This document shows positions 22,801 to 34,569 of a stretch of 64,000 bases of DNA, piece by piece. Position numbers and translations under genes: made by a program. Under the pieces are notes generated by a model. That model was given only the letters and a program-made list of their open reading frames with translations, made no database searches and was not told the DNA's origin. How positions within the stretch are numbered: the stretch's first letter is position 1; the number at the start of each line of letters is the position of its first letter. Location of the stretch: contig OX442316.1 of NCBI GenBank assembly GCA_949358305.1, positions 7,750,001-7,814,000 of the forward strand, given 5' to 3'. The stretch is from Strigamia acuminata (Eukaryota; Arthropoda; Chilopoda; Geophilomorpha; Linotaeniidae).

Positions 22801-25293
22801 TGTCTTGTTGAGAAACGATTTTCTTGCCGATCCGTATCATACAATCGGAGAATTTGCCGACTAAGCTCTGAGAATCACATAACTCGTCCGGACTCGTTAA
22901 ATGAAATCCTCGGCTCAGACTATTTAATTAACGAATGTGTTGAAAGGCGTCGTCAAAACGTATTGCGAAGAAGGGAGACGATGAAATTCTCTTTCCTTTC
23001 CCGCCAGTCAAATTGCAAATTCATCAACCGTATTGTAGGACAAGGTTTAAGTTTCAATGACAGATTACTACAAGTGATAACAGAAAGAGACTGCCAACGT
23101 CTTTGTATGAATGAAACTGGTTTCAATTGTCATTCTTACACCTTTGTTAATCAAGTAATTCTAAGAAAAAGTACTAACAAGAAAATTGTATTAACTTTCA
23201 GCCTTTTTTTAAATAGGGAAAAATTGGAAGCGCATGCTATTTGAGCTCTGAAACTCGTGCCAGTATGGGAGCTCGTATGCGTGATATAAGTAACGCAATT
23301 TACATGGAATTGCAATGTGGCAGTTCTACTGGAATGACTACGATTGACCCAGGATTTCCAACACCGCCGCGTGGAGGTGGAGATGGAGATGGAACAACTG
23401 AAAACGGTGGAAACGGAGGCGATGGAAATGGAGGTGGAACTGGAAGTCCAGTCGATGGTGAAAGTGGATGTATGGACCCGGAAGATTTGACTTTTGAACG
23501 AATAATGGGGCGAATGCCAACAAGTGCTCCTAAAAAAACCGACGAAGAAGAGAATTTGACACCAGCTTCACCCACAACCACTTGCTTACAGAACTGCATA
23601 GTCACTGGTAATGGATGCAAGGGTGTAGCGCTTCATTATTCTGGAGGAGTTCCGTATAACTTGCCATGTTCAATTTACGAAAAAGCTTTGGGACCGGATT
23701 CAAGAGCGCTGCAAACAAGAGCAGATACTGCATATTTTGAGAAAATTTGTGTCAGAGGTTTGAAATATTTGGGAAGTAACAAATTCTAGTATGTTTGATG
23801 TTTTACTTTATTTTTATTTAAATTATCAGGAAAAAAGTGTAATTCTATATGGGCATTTGAACGCATCCCCGGATATGCATTGGTAGGATTTGAATCAAAA
23901 ACAATTCAGGACGTGAGATCACGCGAAGGTTGCATGGAAAAATGCCTGGAACAAAAACTGTGCAGGTTTGTTATGAATGCGACACGAATTTGATGTTAAT
24001 AAAACATGTTTCTCCTCTTTTTTAGATCGGCACAATACGTCCCTCGTGCACGCATGTGCCGTTTAAGTGCAGAAACACGACGTTCTCAACCCTTTGCTTT
24101 CCGCTTCCAAGGCGGTGGTGTCCAGTACATGGAAAACCAATGCACCACTGATCCGTCAAGCTGCAATTTCGTCGACATAGCAAATTCTTTTCTTCCATAC
24201 GCGGACCTCGTCATTAACGATGTAGAAAGTCTTGCCGATTGCCGCGAAGAATGTGGAAAAGTAAAAAATTTCAAATGCCGCTCAGTATCGTACGACTCGA
24301 AGACAAAAAATTGCTCCGTTTCGGCTTGCGACCGACACTGCAACCCAACAACACGAACCATGCTCATTCAAAAAATGGGCTCAACCTACAGCGAACGTTC
24401 GAGTTGCACCCCACAAGGCGGAAATCAACGACCACGACCACGACCACATATGATGCCTTTTCCACCCCCGCTACCGCCACCACCCCCGCCACCCCCGCAC
24501 CTAATACCGCACCCTCCTCCTCCTCCACCACCTGGCTTTCCACATCCCCCAAGACCAAATTTCCACCCCAAACATCCGGCGTCGGGTCGCACTGACGGAG
24601 TCGAGCCACGTCGGCGAGAAATTTCGGGCATGTTGGAAGTAAGTCTGCCTTGCAAAAGCACGTATTTACGTATCACGGGAATGGCACCTGATAATACCTC
24701 GGCGTCAATCACGATGAATGTTAGCGATGCTTCAACGTTCAATTGCATTACTGAATGCACCAACTTGGGAGAAAATTGTTTGGCTTTTATGCAAGAACAG
24801 GGCGCGTGTGTCATTTTTCAAGATGTACCGACCGAGTTAAACCGGCGGGAAAGCGTTAGTTTCTTTCGAAAAATTTGCTTGCAAGGTTAGTTGATGTTCA
24901 AATTATTTTGTTTAGTAAATCTAATTTTTTAAAAAAATATATTTTTTTAGGGCGGATTTGCTCTAAACTGTGGGCATTTGACCATCAACCGGGTTATGAA
25001 GTTCGAGGGTTTGATCGGAAAAGAGTTTTGAATGTTGAAAGCATTGAAGAGTGCGCTCAGTTATGCTCTAATGAAGCTGGTTTCCCATGCAGGTAAGAGG
25101 AAATAACAGTGTCAATACAATTGTTTTGTAAAAATTCAAAATTTGAACTTTAAGGTCCGCTGAATTTTCAATTGAATCGAGAATTTGTCGACTAAGTGGA
25201 GCAAATCGTTACTCACACCCAGCACAATTCCAAAAGTCATTACGAAGCGACGTTCAGTATTTAGAAAACCAATGTCGAGCTGAAAATGACTGA
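19823..25293 (+). CDS. large secreted protein of 14 PAN/Apple modules
   Basis: Sixteen exons (19823-19880, 20005-20292, 20383-20670, 20738-20844, 20914-21058, 21135-21401, 21456-21740, 21964-22236, 22299-22562, 22631-22742, 22800-23154, 23217-23757, 23830-23965, 24026-24885, 24951-25092, 25155-25293) encode 1419 residues. Signal peptide MARGSLWLLFLLLWSLDS, then PAN modules of three kinds in the order A-B-C four times and then A-B. A has a Y(E/L)(K/R)xTG-like start and ends YFxxxC; B has WAFERIPG-like starts, FxCRSA and YLENQC; C starts (K/S)C(H/N/K)F. A Gly/Asp linker lies between C3 and A4 and a Pro/His-rich linker between C4 and A5. No ZP domain, transmembrane segment or enzyme domain is seen. 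B modules resemble those of nompA-type apical matrix proteins, so an extracellular matrix role is inferred. Confidence 0.85.
24432..24590 (+). repeat. proline/histidine-rich linker coding tract
   Basis: Inside exon 14 of the PAN gene. CCN-rich low-complexity DNA encodes a Pro-run linker (PFPPPLPPPPPPPPHLIPHP and more) between modules C4 and A5. Such tracts are prone to length changes. The antisense glycine-rich frame here is a shadow. Confidence 0.75.
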
Positions 25294-25501
25294 CAAAATA
25301 TTGTGGTACTACATTAAAATTTATTTAATTATATTATTAATTTTATTTTAAATGTTAAATGTTTATGCCGAACACCCATTTTCAGTGTTTAGACAAAATT
25401 AGTTTGTAAAAATGAAAATGTTTCATTTAGTTTGTAGTATATCAAAATTAAATGTAATTTATTGGCTCTTCGCAATTAAAATAAGTTTAAAAAATAGTAT
25501 C

Positions 25502-25529
25502 ATAATAATAATAATAATAATAATAATAA
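25502..25529. repeat. (ATA)n microsatellite
   Basis: About nine ATA units in the short gap between the PAN gene and the transporter 3' end. Confidence 0.9.
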
Positions 25530-25574
25530 AGTAAATTGATCTAATGGCTATAAATATTTCGTAACGAATTTCTG

Positions 25575-28039
25575 TTAGTCATCTAACAAAGATCCTACAA
25601 ATAAAAACATGCATGTGCGTCAGTGAGCACCTGTTAATTTACCAACATTGCTTACCTGCAAGACACGCCGTAAGAAAACAAGCAGCTGCCCCTGCACACA
25701 ATGCTCTGAATCCAACTTCAGCTATATCTGCTTTCCTGGATGGTACCATTGCACCTAACACACCAATTTGCATTCCTAAAGATGACAAATTTGAAAAACT
25801 ACATAGTGCATATGTGGCAATGGCTGTGGACCGTTTCTATAAAAATAAAAATAAAAGTATAAATCAAGCGAATTAAGTTATAAAAAATAAATAAACAAAA
25901 TATTACGGAAAGTGAATGCATCCGACTAAGTCGTTCGTACGCGACAAATTCATTGACAACTGTTTTAATTCCAATCAACACAGCAACATCAGAACAGTCT
26001 TTCCATTCAACTCCCATAAGAAAGGCGAGCGGTATAAAAACCTTGCCTAAAACCCATTCCAAAGTGACGTATTCGTAACCAACCAACGATCCGGCCCACG
26101 ACATCACTCCATTTACGAATTGAATGAAAGAAATAAAGACAATAAGACCCGCAGCAATACCGGCCACCAAACCAATGGCTGCAGAAGCGCCATTAGCAGC
26201 TGCTTCTAAAACATTCTTTTCCTCTCTAAAAATAATCGAAATAACTGTTAGCTAATAAATAATTATTTGTTTTTCTTTAATTTTTTACTTCTTTTCAATT
26301 TTGATATCACTAAAGCTTGTTGATGTTGGCTGCGTTTCAGGATACAGCAGTTTAGCATACGCCAGTGCTGCAGGAGCAGACATGATTGCGCCAGACAATA
26401 AATAAACAGCATTTATCTAAAATAAAATAAATTTAAATTAAATTTTGTTAACGCCGCAAAAAGAAAAAGAAAATCCACGACCCTATCTACTCAATTGTCT
26501 TACACCAAAACTAATGTACGCAGCAAATACTGTGCCTGCAATAGTTGCAAATCCTCCTGCCATTACTGCATGCAATTCCGACTTCGTTAATAGTGGTATG
26601 TACGGCCGGATCATTAATGGCGCTTCTGTCTGAAAAATAAAAGGTCAAATAAACAATACCCGTGTCGTAAGTCAACTCCAAACGTACCATTCCGACAAAA
26701 ACACTGGCTGCTGCATTCATCGACTCAGCAGCAGTTGTTCCAATTGATATATACAAAAGCCAACCCATATGCATGATGATTGTCTGCATTATTCCGTAAT
26801 AATACAGAATGGATATGAAAAAACTAAAAAATAAAATAACTGGAAGAACCTAGGGAAGAAGGATATGTAAAAACTAAATTAAAAAAATTGAAATCATTCA
26901 TGTTATTGATCAAGAACTAGCCTTGAATGCAAACACTGTCTCGATTAAGACGTAAGATATGGCATCGTCCGCTTTAAAAGTTTGAGAATCGTTCAGAAAA
27001 ACTTTAACTGCTGTCAAATTTCCTGATGCTAAGTAATCGAAAACGAAGGTAGATCCAGCGTCACCATAAGCTAGGAATTTTATCACTTTATCACTAAGAC
27101 ACTTGAAAAATTCTCCTCCTAGGGTCCATTTGAGAGTAACAAGACCCATACAGAATTGAATCCCTAAACCCCATACGATCTGCCGCCATTTAATCTGTGT
27201 AGAAAGATAGCATTGTTAATTGAAAATAATTTAAAAATATTAAATGAATGCTTATACCTCTTTACGATTGTTGGAGAAGATATACCCTAACATTACTAGA
27301 GTAAACATTCCGCCAAGTGGAATTAATTTGTACCATTTGTTCCAGGAGTTTATGATATAAAATATAATGACAACTGATGCTAAAAATACTGAAAAAATCC
27401 TTTAAAAAATTTAAAGATAATAATATTATTAAAAATTAATATATTTAATTATTATATTTTTTTTACCATTGTGTAATTTTATACGTCCATAAATTTGAAA
27501 TAAAATCAAGCAATGGATTTCCTATTTTTCTTTGAAATGGTCTTCCAAGTACAACAGGTTTGATAATTAAATAATAAATGAAAGCCGAATAAACAAGAAA
27601 AGTTAATACAACAAGGAGTCTACATCCATCGCACCAACTCGTCGTCCTCTCCCAGTCGTAACTGATTGCAAAACCCAGATAAGTGTGGTATAAAATCACG
27701 GAAAGTAATACGCTGGCAGGTTTCAAATATTTCATGGTCTTGGATAGAGAATTTTCCGCATCCGCACTGTTGACATCACCGCCATTAGGCAATGGCAGCG
27801 ACATATATTCCGTGTGGAAGCTTAGCTGGAAAAGTCCTTTTTATAGGCACTATTTCATATCATTTTGTTAACCTAATTTTTTAGTTATACGAGAGGCGTT
27901 AGAAAAGGATGTAACGTCACACCGCTAAAAACAAATTACACATGACGAAATCTAAACGGCATGAAGCACAAGTGGCCTTGAAAAGTGTAATTATTCTTTT
28001 TATTACCTGCTGCGATGATTGCTCGTCATTTTCCTTCAT
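25575..28039 (-). CDS. concentrative nucleoside transporter 1 (SLC28/CNT)
   Basis: Na+- or H+-coupled nucleoside uptake at the plasma membrane. Exons: 28007-28039, 27467-27825, 27258-27399, 26922-27194, 26688-26849, 26504-26629, 26289-26416, 25907-26225, 25656-25836, 25575-25594, giving 580 residues. N-terminal tail [11 protein letters not shown], then helices. Family signatures: [67 protein letters not shown] with NEFVAYERL, and [20 protein letters not shown]. The intron after 26922 has a GC donor (CAAG|GCTAGT) where its paralogue has GT. It is the downstream member of a tandem pair; substrate preference cannot be read safely. Confidence 0.92.
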
Positions 28040-28501
28040 TGTAAATTCGCTCTCAACTACGTGCAAATGATGATTTTATTCCACGAGGTTTGTTTTATCA
28101 TTATCTGTTTCGGAGATAACGAGTTTAATAAGCCATAATTAATTACTACTCACATAATTTAACTCTTTTGGTTCTTTGAAAATAATGGTGAGTACAACTG
28201 ATTTTTCTTGAAAAAATTACATTTTTTTAAACCGATTTTCAAAATATACACGATGCAATGTTACAATTAATTAAAGAGATGTTAACATTGCATCTATTAT
28301 ATAATTTACTTATATAAATTGAATCAACAATCAAAAACTGATAATCACGTATACAAGATATAATTTTTTTTTTAAATAAAGAAATTGTAATTTCAAAAAT
28401 TAAATCACAGTTTCGAGTTAGTTAATTAACAGATAGAAATTTGATTATAGAGAATATAAATTATTGCTTCAAATATTTAGAAAATACATTTAAACGTCAT
28501 T
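28040..28501. other. intergenic between the two nucleoside transporters
   Basis: Promoter side of CNT1 and 3' flank of CNT2. AT-rich, with nothing further supported. Confidence 0.55.
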
Positions 28502-31444
28502 TCACGAACGCACTGGCAAATTTTCATCAGTCATCAAAGCTCCAGCAATACATGCAGTTAAAAAGCATGCTGCCGAACCTAATTAAATATATTTAGTTAA
28601 ACACTTTGAATGGTTAACAATTAAACGACTTACCTGAAATCATAGCTCGCAGTGCCACCTGTGCTAAATCTTTTATCCTATCTGGAGCCATTGCTCCTAA
28701 ACAACCTAGTTGAATGCCAATACTAGCGAAATTGGAAAATCCACAAAGAGCATACGTGGCGATTGCTTCTGTCCTCGGCTAAATACAAAATAATAAAATT
28801 AAAAATTAAAAAAAAAAATCAAAAAAATCAAATTATATTACAGATAATGTGTGCTTTAGTTCACTGAGTCGTTCATACGCCAGAAATTCATTAACGATTG
28901 TTTTTATTCCAATCAGTTCACCCACTACTTCGCATTCCTCCCACTTCACGCCCATCAAAAATGCAAGAGGCATGAAAATTTTAGACAGTATGAACTACGA
29001 GAGAAGAAAAAATTAAAAGATTACACACAAAAAGGTAATTATAATCGCTTACTGTTAAACTCAAAAAACTCCATCCGACTTGAGATCCGAACCAAATGAC
29101 CACAGCATCCACAAAATATATAAACGCTGTAAATGCAATCAAATTGGCTGCGATACTTGCCACTAATGAGATGGATGCTGTGACACCTAGAGTCGCAGCT
29201 TCAAGGGCATTACGCGCTGTACTTTAATCATAAAAAATGTATATATATATTAATTTTTGTTTCCCTGAACTACAGTAGTGCATCTCACCCCTTATCTATT
29301 TTAATATTTGTAACATTTGTGACAGAAACTTCCGTTTCCGGGTAAAAGAGTTTGGAATAGGCCAAAGCTGCAGGTGCAGACATTACCGACGCAGATAGCA
29401 AATGACTGGCATTAATCTGTAAGTAAAAATAGATTCAACAATAATTTTTATATTTTAGTTTTATAAATTACTCCAAAGCTGATATATGCTGCCATGACAG
29501 CACCAGCAATTGTGGCAAAACCTCCAGTCATTATGGCGTGTAACTCTGATTTTGTCATCAATGGAAGATATGGTTTAATGATAAGTGGTGCTTCGGTCTT
29601 GAAATAAACATAAAAATCAAATTTGGGAGTTTTTGTTTGATGTTTTACTGCAATCTACCTGTCCTAAGAATATATTCGCAGCAGCATTTATCGATTCAGC
29701 TGCAGTTGTACCAACTGTTATTTGTAGTAGCCAACCAACTTTAATTACCAGCCATTGCACTATACCGTAATAGTGAAGAACTGAAATGCAGAAACTGAAG
29801 AAACATATCACAGGAAGGATCTATAATAATTTAGATTCTATTAAATGTCGTTAAAATTGAATTGATACGCTAAATTTTACTTTGAAAGCAAAAATAGATA
29901 TTTGCATGGGTAGAATCATATTAACTGCAGTAACATTGCTTGCTAGAGTGGTGTTGGCGGTGACAAGAATAGCCATAGTTGCGTTCCCGTTGTTCATTTT
30001 GCCAGTTGCCAAATATCCAAATACAAGACTGGATCCGTGTTCAGTAAATGCAAAAAAGTCGTTTACTTTGCTACCGAGGCAAGCGAATATATCTTTGCCT
30101 ATTGACCAACGTAAAATTAACATAGCAAAAATGAATTGCAGAGCGATTCCCCACGTTACGTGACGAATTCGGACCTAAAATAAGAAATTTAATCCAGTTG
30201 AATTGAAATAACAATTATTAGTTTACCTTGCCAGGGCTCTTAGAGAAAACGAAACCGAACGTTAGGAGAGCAACAACCCCAGAAAAAGACATTATTTTTT
30301 CATGTCGTCTTTCACTGTCAATCACGACAAATATCAAAATGCTGGCTAGAATTAACAGAAAAAATACTCTAGAAATAAATATTTGTATTGTAATTAGTAT
30401 ACTATCGATAATAAACTCTTCAAAATAAAGATTACTTACATTCCGCAGTAGCGCCATCTCCAAACAGGACTGAAAATTACTTCGCCAAAGTGCGCTGTAA
30501 ATGAGCACAATTTTTTCCTGAGACATTTTTTAACAACTAGGTGATAAAACAGTCCTGAATAGACACATATGTTTACGATTGTTAGGAATTTTACTCCTTC
30601 ACACCATGTTTTGTTAGGCGACCAACTAATGGCTATGGCAAAACCCCAGTATATAGTATACAGAATAAAAAGTTGCACAACGATGAACAGCTTGAGTTGG
30701 TGTTTGTATGTTTCTAATAAACCCTTGAACTTATTTGAAAAGTTTACTAGTCTATCTGTGCAACAGTTGTTCTTTTCCGAAGAATTTTCATTCATCTCAC
30801 TGTCCTCTGTATCACAATAAGTATTGATGATTACGTCACCCTAATGAAATGAAATAAAAGAAATTGTTTTAAGCATTATATATTTTATAAAATTTATAGT
30901 TTCGTTTTTCATTGGAACTTTGAAAGTACAAAATATCAATATCCGCGGTACGGCATATTTCGTAAGTTTTATTTACCGTATGCAGGGGTTTCATTTCTAC
31001 CATTTTGATCGAGTCATTCATTACTTTTAACACCATTTCTTCGTCGTTAGAGAAACTGAAACTTTTTCCACAAGTGTTTATGCGAAGTAATGTTACGGGG
31101 ATTTCCCTGGCCCATAATACTGACAAACGGAATCGATTTTGTATTGAATTCAAAAGCTGTGCAGTGCGCAATTAATTGATTGTTCACGCCCTCTGTGGTC
31201 ACATATTAAAATTTAAATCGAAATATAGTCAGTTTAATTTCCGAGTAAATTATTTTTTAACAAAAAAACATTTTTCGAAATGAATTTAACAAAAACAGAA
31301 AAAAATAAAAAAATAAAAAAAAATTACCTGGTTCGATTGGAAAGCTTCATTGGCAACTCCTTTCTCCTCTTCGCGTTTACCAGGACTTCTGTCTGTAACA
31401 GACCGGTGATCATCATCTCCACTGGGAGTATATTTTCCAGTCAT
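28502..31444 (-). CDS. concentrative nucleoside transporter 2 (SLC28/CNT)
   Basis: Paralogue of the neighbouring gene in the same orientation. Exons: 31328-31444, 30440-30840, 30227-30368, 29881-30174, 29659-29820, 29472-29597, 29289-29416, 29053-29221, 28842-28994, 28634-28778, 28502-28578, giving 637 residues. The N-terminus is longer and hydrophilic ([18 protein letters not shown]...). Signatures: [44 protein letters not shown] with NEFLAYERL, and [15 protein letters not shown]. Most intron positions match CNT1, but CNT2 has an extra phase-0 intron at 29052/28995 (SLT|FILSK) where CNT1 is continuous. Local tandem duplication is inferred. Confidence 0.92.
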
Positions 31445-32842
31445 GTTTTGTCAAAATGAGCGATCAAACTACTCTACTTGACCTAAAAAGAGAGAAGGAA
31501 AAAGTGAGTAATTAAGGACTTTCCATTATCGATTTTAAACTGCAGTTGCAATTGCAACGTTCAAAATTCTATGACTCATCAGATACATTCATAGACCTCT
31601 GGATGCATTCTAACCTCATTAGAGTTTGTTTTGATTTCTATGATTATACTGCATTTGAAATACACCTATTGGAGACCGAGTCAATCGACCTTGAACTTAC
31701 ACATCACAGCATGACCTGGAAGTTGTCTTGGAGAAAATATTACCAGGAATGGTACAGGTTTGTCTTTTCCGCTTGTGGTGAGCACATCTACGATTTTCCC
31801 GCTCCTTCGTATCCGTTTTCTGCACTTTGATAATACTTATTGACTTTATTGTTATCTCATAAGCACTTGAATTGAAGAAAAAAGACTTGTAAGACTACAA
31901 CTTGTAACCATAGTGATTGATTGTTTTGCTATTGATTTTTAACAATATAAACAGACACTGAATATTTACCTGTGTGTGAGGCTTAATGTGTTCTGGTTGA
32001 TGTGAAGAAATAATGCAGATAATCATGTCCTGTATACCTGATTTTATGAAAGAAGGTCACATCCCATATTTGTTTTTACCTCATTTTATCCAAGTTAAGG
32101 TTATTCTTATATGACGTTTAGTGACAAGGAAAAGTCATATATGACATGGACATCTTTCAAGCTTCAGTTATTGTGTTTGGTTTCACAATGGACTTGTTAT
32201 TTGAAGACTGATATTTTAGTATTTTATTTTTATCAAGCACTATTAATATTTTTTTATGGTTTTATTTAACACATTCCTACATTTAATAACTTTATACATA
32301 CAGCACATTCGTGAAATTTTTATTCATTTATTTTTTCTGCGTTTGATTTATCATTGTAAAATTTGAATAATCTTCTTTGTACCAACAGCTGTCAACAGTT
32401 GATCTCTGCTAATAAAAGAAATAATAAAAATAAATATAAAATTTTCAAATAAACTTTTTTTTTTTGCTTACATTTTCACAGTGTATAAAATGTAAACAAA
32501 CTAATAAGTAATAAATATAATAAACTCAAATCTCATTTTTATTTCAGCGAGTTGGTCACTTTTTTTTAAGACCAAGGACAGCTGCACCAAATGCGCGATA
32601 ATTTATTATGATTGCTTTTAACGCAACTAAAAAAAATTAGTGTGAATCCTTCTTTTTTGGGGGTTTTGTTTGTGTTAAAAACTAATAGAAAAACTTGTGT
32701 ACAATTTTAGACCGTGTGAATAATGAAATATGCACAATTTATACAGCTGTTACATCATGTCCTGGTCTCATATTTCTAAATGCAGACATAATCCCGTCCG
32801 TCAACCGTCTCATACATTACTCACTGATGTTTCTCACTCATC
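31445..32842. other. intergenic 1.4 kb upstream of CNT2 and downstream of the bHLH gene
   Basis: AT-rich. Short frames present (for example + strand 31546-31830) have no recognisable domain or splice context. No RNA gene seen. Confidence 0.5.
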
Positions 32843-33430
32843 TCACCAGATGGAACTCGTATTCAAAACGACAAAATCGTTATTACATTCATCTACACTG
32901 TTGCCATCTATCAAAGACGGCAGCTAAAAACTAAAACTTTACATTTTCGCACAGAACTAGAATGATTTTCACATGGATATAATTAAAAAAAAAATTATAA
33001 ACAAAGAGAATTTTCTTACTGATTTCTTTCCTCCACTCAGGCAAAAAGTGCAGACACGTTTTGGTGTACTTTCATCAGAAAATGAAAATTGATGTCTAAG
33101 ACAAGGTTGTTCGTGCAAATCAGCTCCTGCCACAAGAAGTGTCGCCAGATGAGCAATGTAACTCGTTGCCAGTCTAAGAGTCTCAATTTTGGATAATTTT
33201 CGGTCAGCAGGTTCGGTTGGAATAAGTGTGCGTAGCGTGGTAAAGGCGGAATTAACACTGTGAGTGCGATCACGTTCCCGAGCATTTGCTGCACATCGTT
33301 GTTTGGGCACATTCCCATTGGTCATACAGGTTGGACTAGTCCAGCGGCGATTTTCTAGTGTTCCGTTATTGGAATGATGGGAATCTTCATTCATGTTCCT
33401 CAATTCAAACAGGGATGCTGTCTCGTTCAT
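32843..33430 (-). CDS. scleraxis/TCF15 (paraxis)-like bHLH transcription factor
   Basis: Nuclear DNA-binding factor for E-boxes, in vertebrates involved in mesoderm and tendon fate. Exon 33020-33430 starts at MNETASLF and contains the bHLH (about residues 44-98): [46 protein letters not shown]. The post-bHLH block RHQFSFSDE and [14 protein letters not shown] is diagnostic of the scleraxis/TCF15 group. Donor TCA|GTAAGA. A likely last exon 32843-32923 adds [20 protein letters not shown] and ends TSSIW-stop, for 163 residues; this exon is less certain because a GT donor overlaps its stop codon. The frame stays open 58 codons above the chosen Met without an ATG, so an upstream exon could extend the protein. 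Confidence 0.85.
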
Positions 33431-34569
33431 GTTTGAACAGGCAAGTGTGTCGCAGTCAGTGGTGTGATGCACTTGAGTATTCGCCTTGCAAGTCCCTAAG
33501 TATTCCCAGCTGATAGCACAGCAGGCGTGGGATGTTCTCCCCCTTTCACATTTCGTGTGGTGACAGTCCTCATCCCTGTGGGTGCAACTGAATCCGACTC
33601 CCACAAACGCACCCCCACCGAGATGACTCTACTTCACTGATTTAAGTTTCTTTTTTTTTTGAAAAAAAAGAAAAAAAAGAAGCAGTGCAGTTGCGTCAAC
33701 ATTTTTTCAGTGTTAGATTTTTTTTAAAAAGTTCAATGGTATTAATGAACTCGCAAAAGCGCATCAGTTGTGATTTATTATATTCGGTTTGTGGTGACGA
33801 AACTACTGAAGAAGTGGGTTATGTGAGTGTGAGTTTATTTGTAAAAGCATTTGATTTGATTTAATTGAGTTCTTAGTTGGAAAAAGAAATGAATGTCATG
33901 TGTTGAACATCCAGCTGCGATGGACAGGAAGAGTTGATGATAAATGAGCCTGGATGTGTACGCAGGTGGCAGCTGAAGGAGGGTTTTTACTAGTAAAAGC
34001 TACGCGTTTTTCTGATTATAGGGAGTTCTAAGCAAACGACATCGGAATTTTCAAAAATACGTTTAAAAGTTTTCCATTTATTTAAGCATTTAAAAAAAAA
34101 AATTTAATTTTTTTTAAGGGAATAAAATATTTTTTTTAAATTTGTAAATATTTTGCTAAACTTCTTTTCATTTTTTTGGTACGAGTATTATATCGTGCAT
34201 TGCACCTTATTGTAAAACTCGGCATTGATTTTTGATTTGTTTTCAAACATTATTTATTTATTTATTATAAGAGTAAGTGTTCTCAATTGGTGAACTCAAT
34301 TCTTCAAAGATACACGTAAAATGAAAAAACAATGGCCTGATAATCACAGGGCGTGGAACTCATTTCTACCCTTCCTTAATTTTTTTATTATCAAGTCACC
34401 ATGCAGCATAATTACAGTTAACTGACACGAAATTAACAATGCCGGGATTACGCCTGAAAGTCTCACTTTTCTCGCTTCAATTCTCCCCGCGGCCATGGCC
34501 TCCAGGGTATTCAGGTCAGTAACCATCTCAAAAAGCTAAGACTCTTTCAAATCAGCGCTTTTCATCAAA
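33431..34569. other. shared 5' flank of bHLH gene (-) and Ig-domain gene (+)
   Basis: Divergent promoters. The first 175 bp stay open in the bHLH frame. 33650-33685 is a poly(T)/poly(A) inverted tract and 34250-34270 has ATTT repeats. No TATA box is convincing. Confidence 0.5.

Noticed and set aside
23300-23620. Minus-strand Pro-rich frame opposite the PAN gene Gly linker
   Set aside because: Shadow of the plus-strand Gly/Asp-rich linker; the plus strand has PAN cysteines and consistent splicing.
24425-24814. Minus-strand glycine-rich frame
   Set aside because: Complement of the proline-run linker in the PAN gene; no independent start or splice evidence.
31546-31830. Plus-strand 94-codon frame upstream of CNT2
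   Set aside because: No recognisable domain, no splice or promoter context, and composition gives no coding signal.
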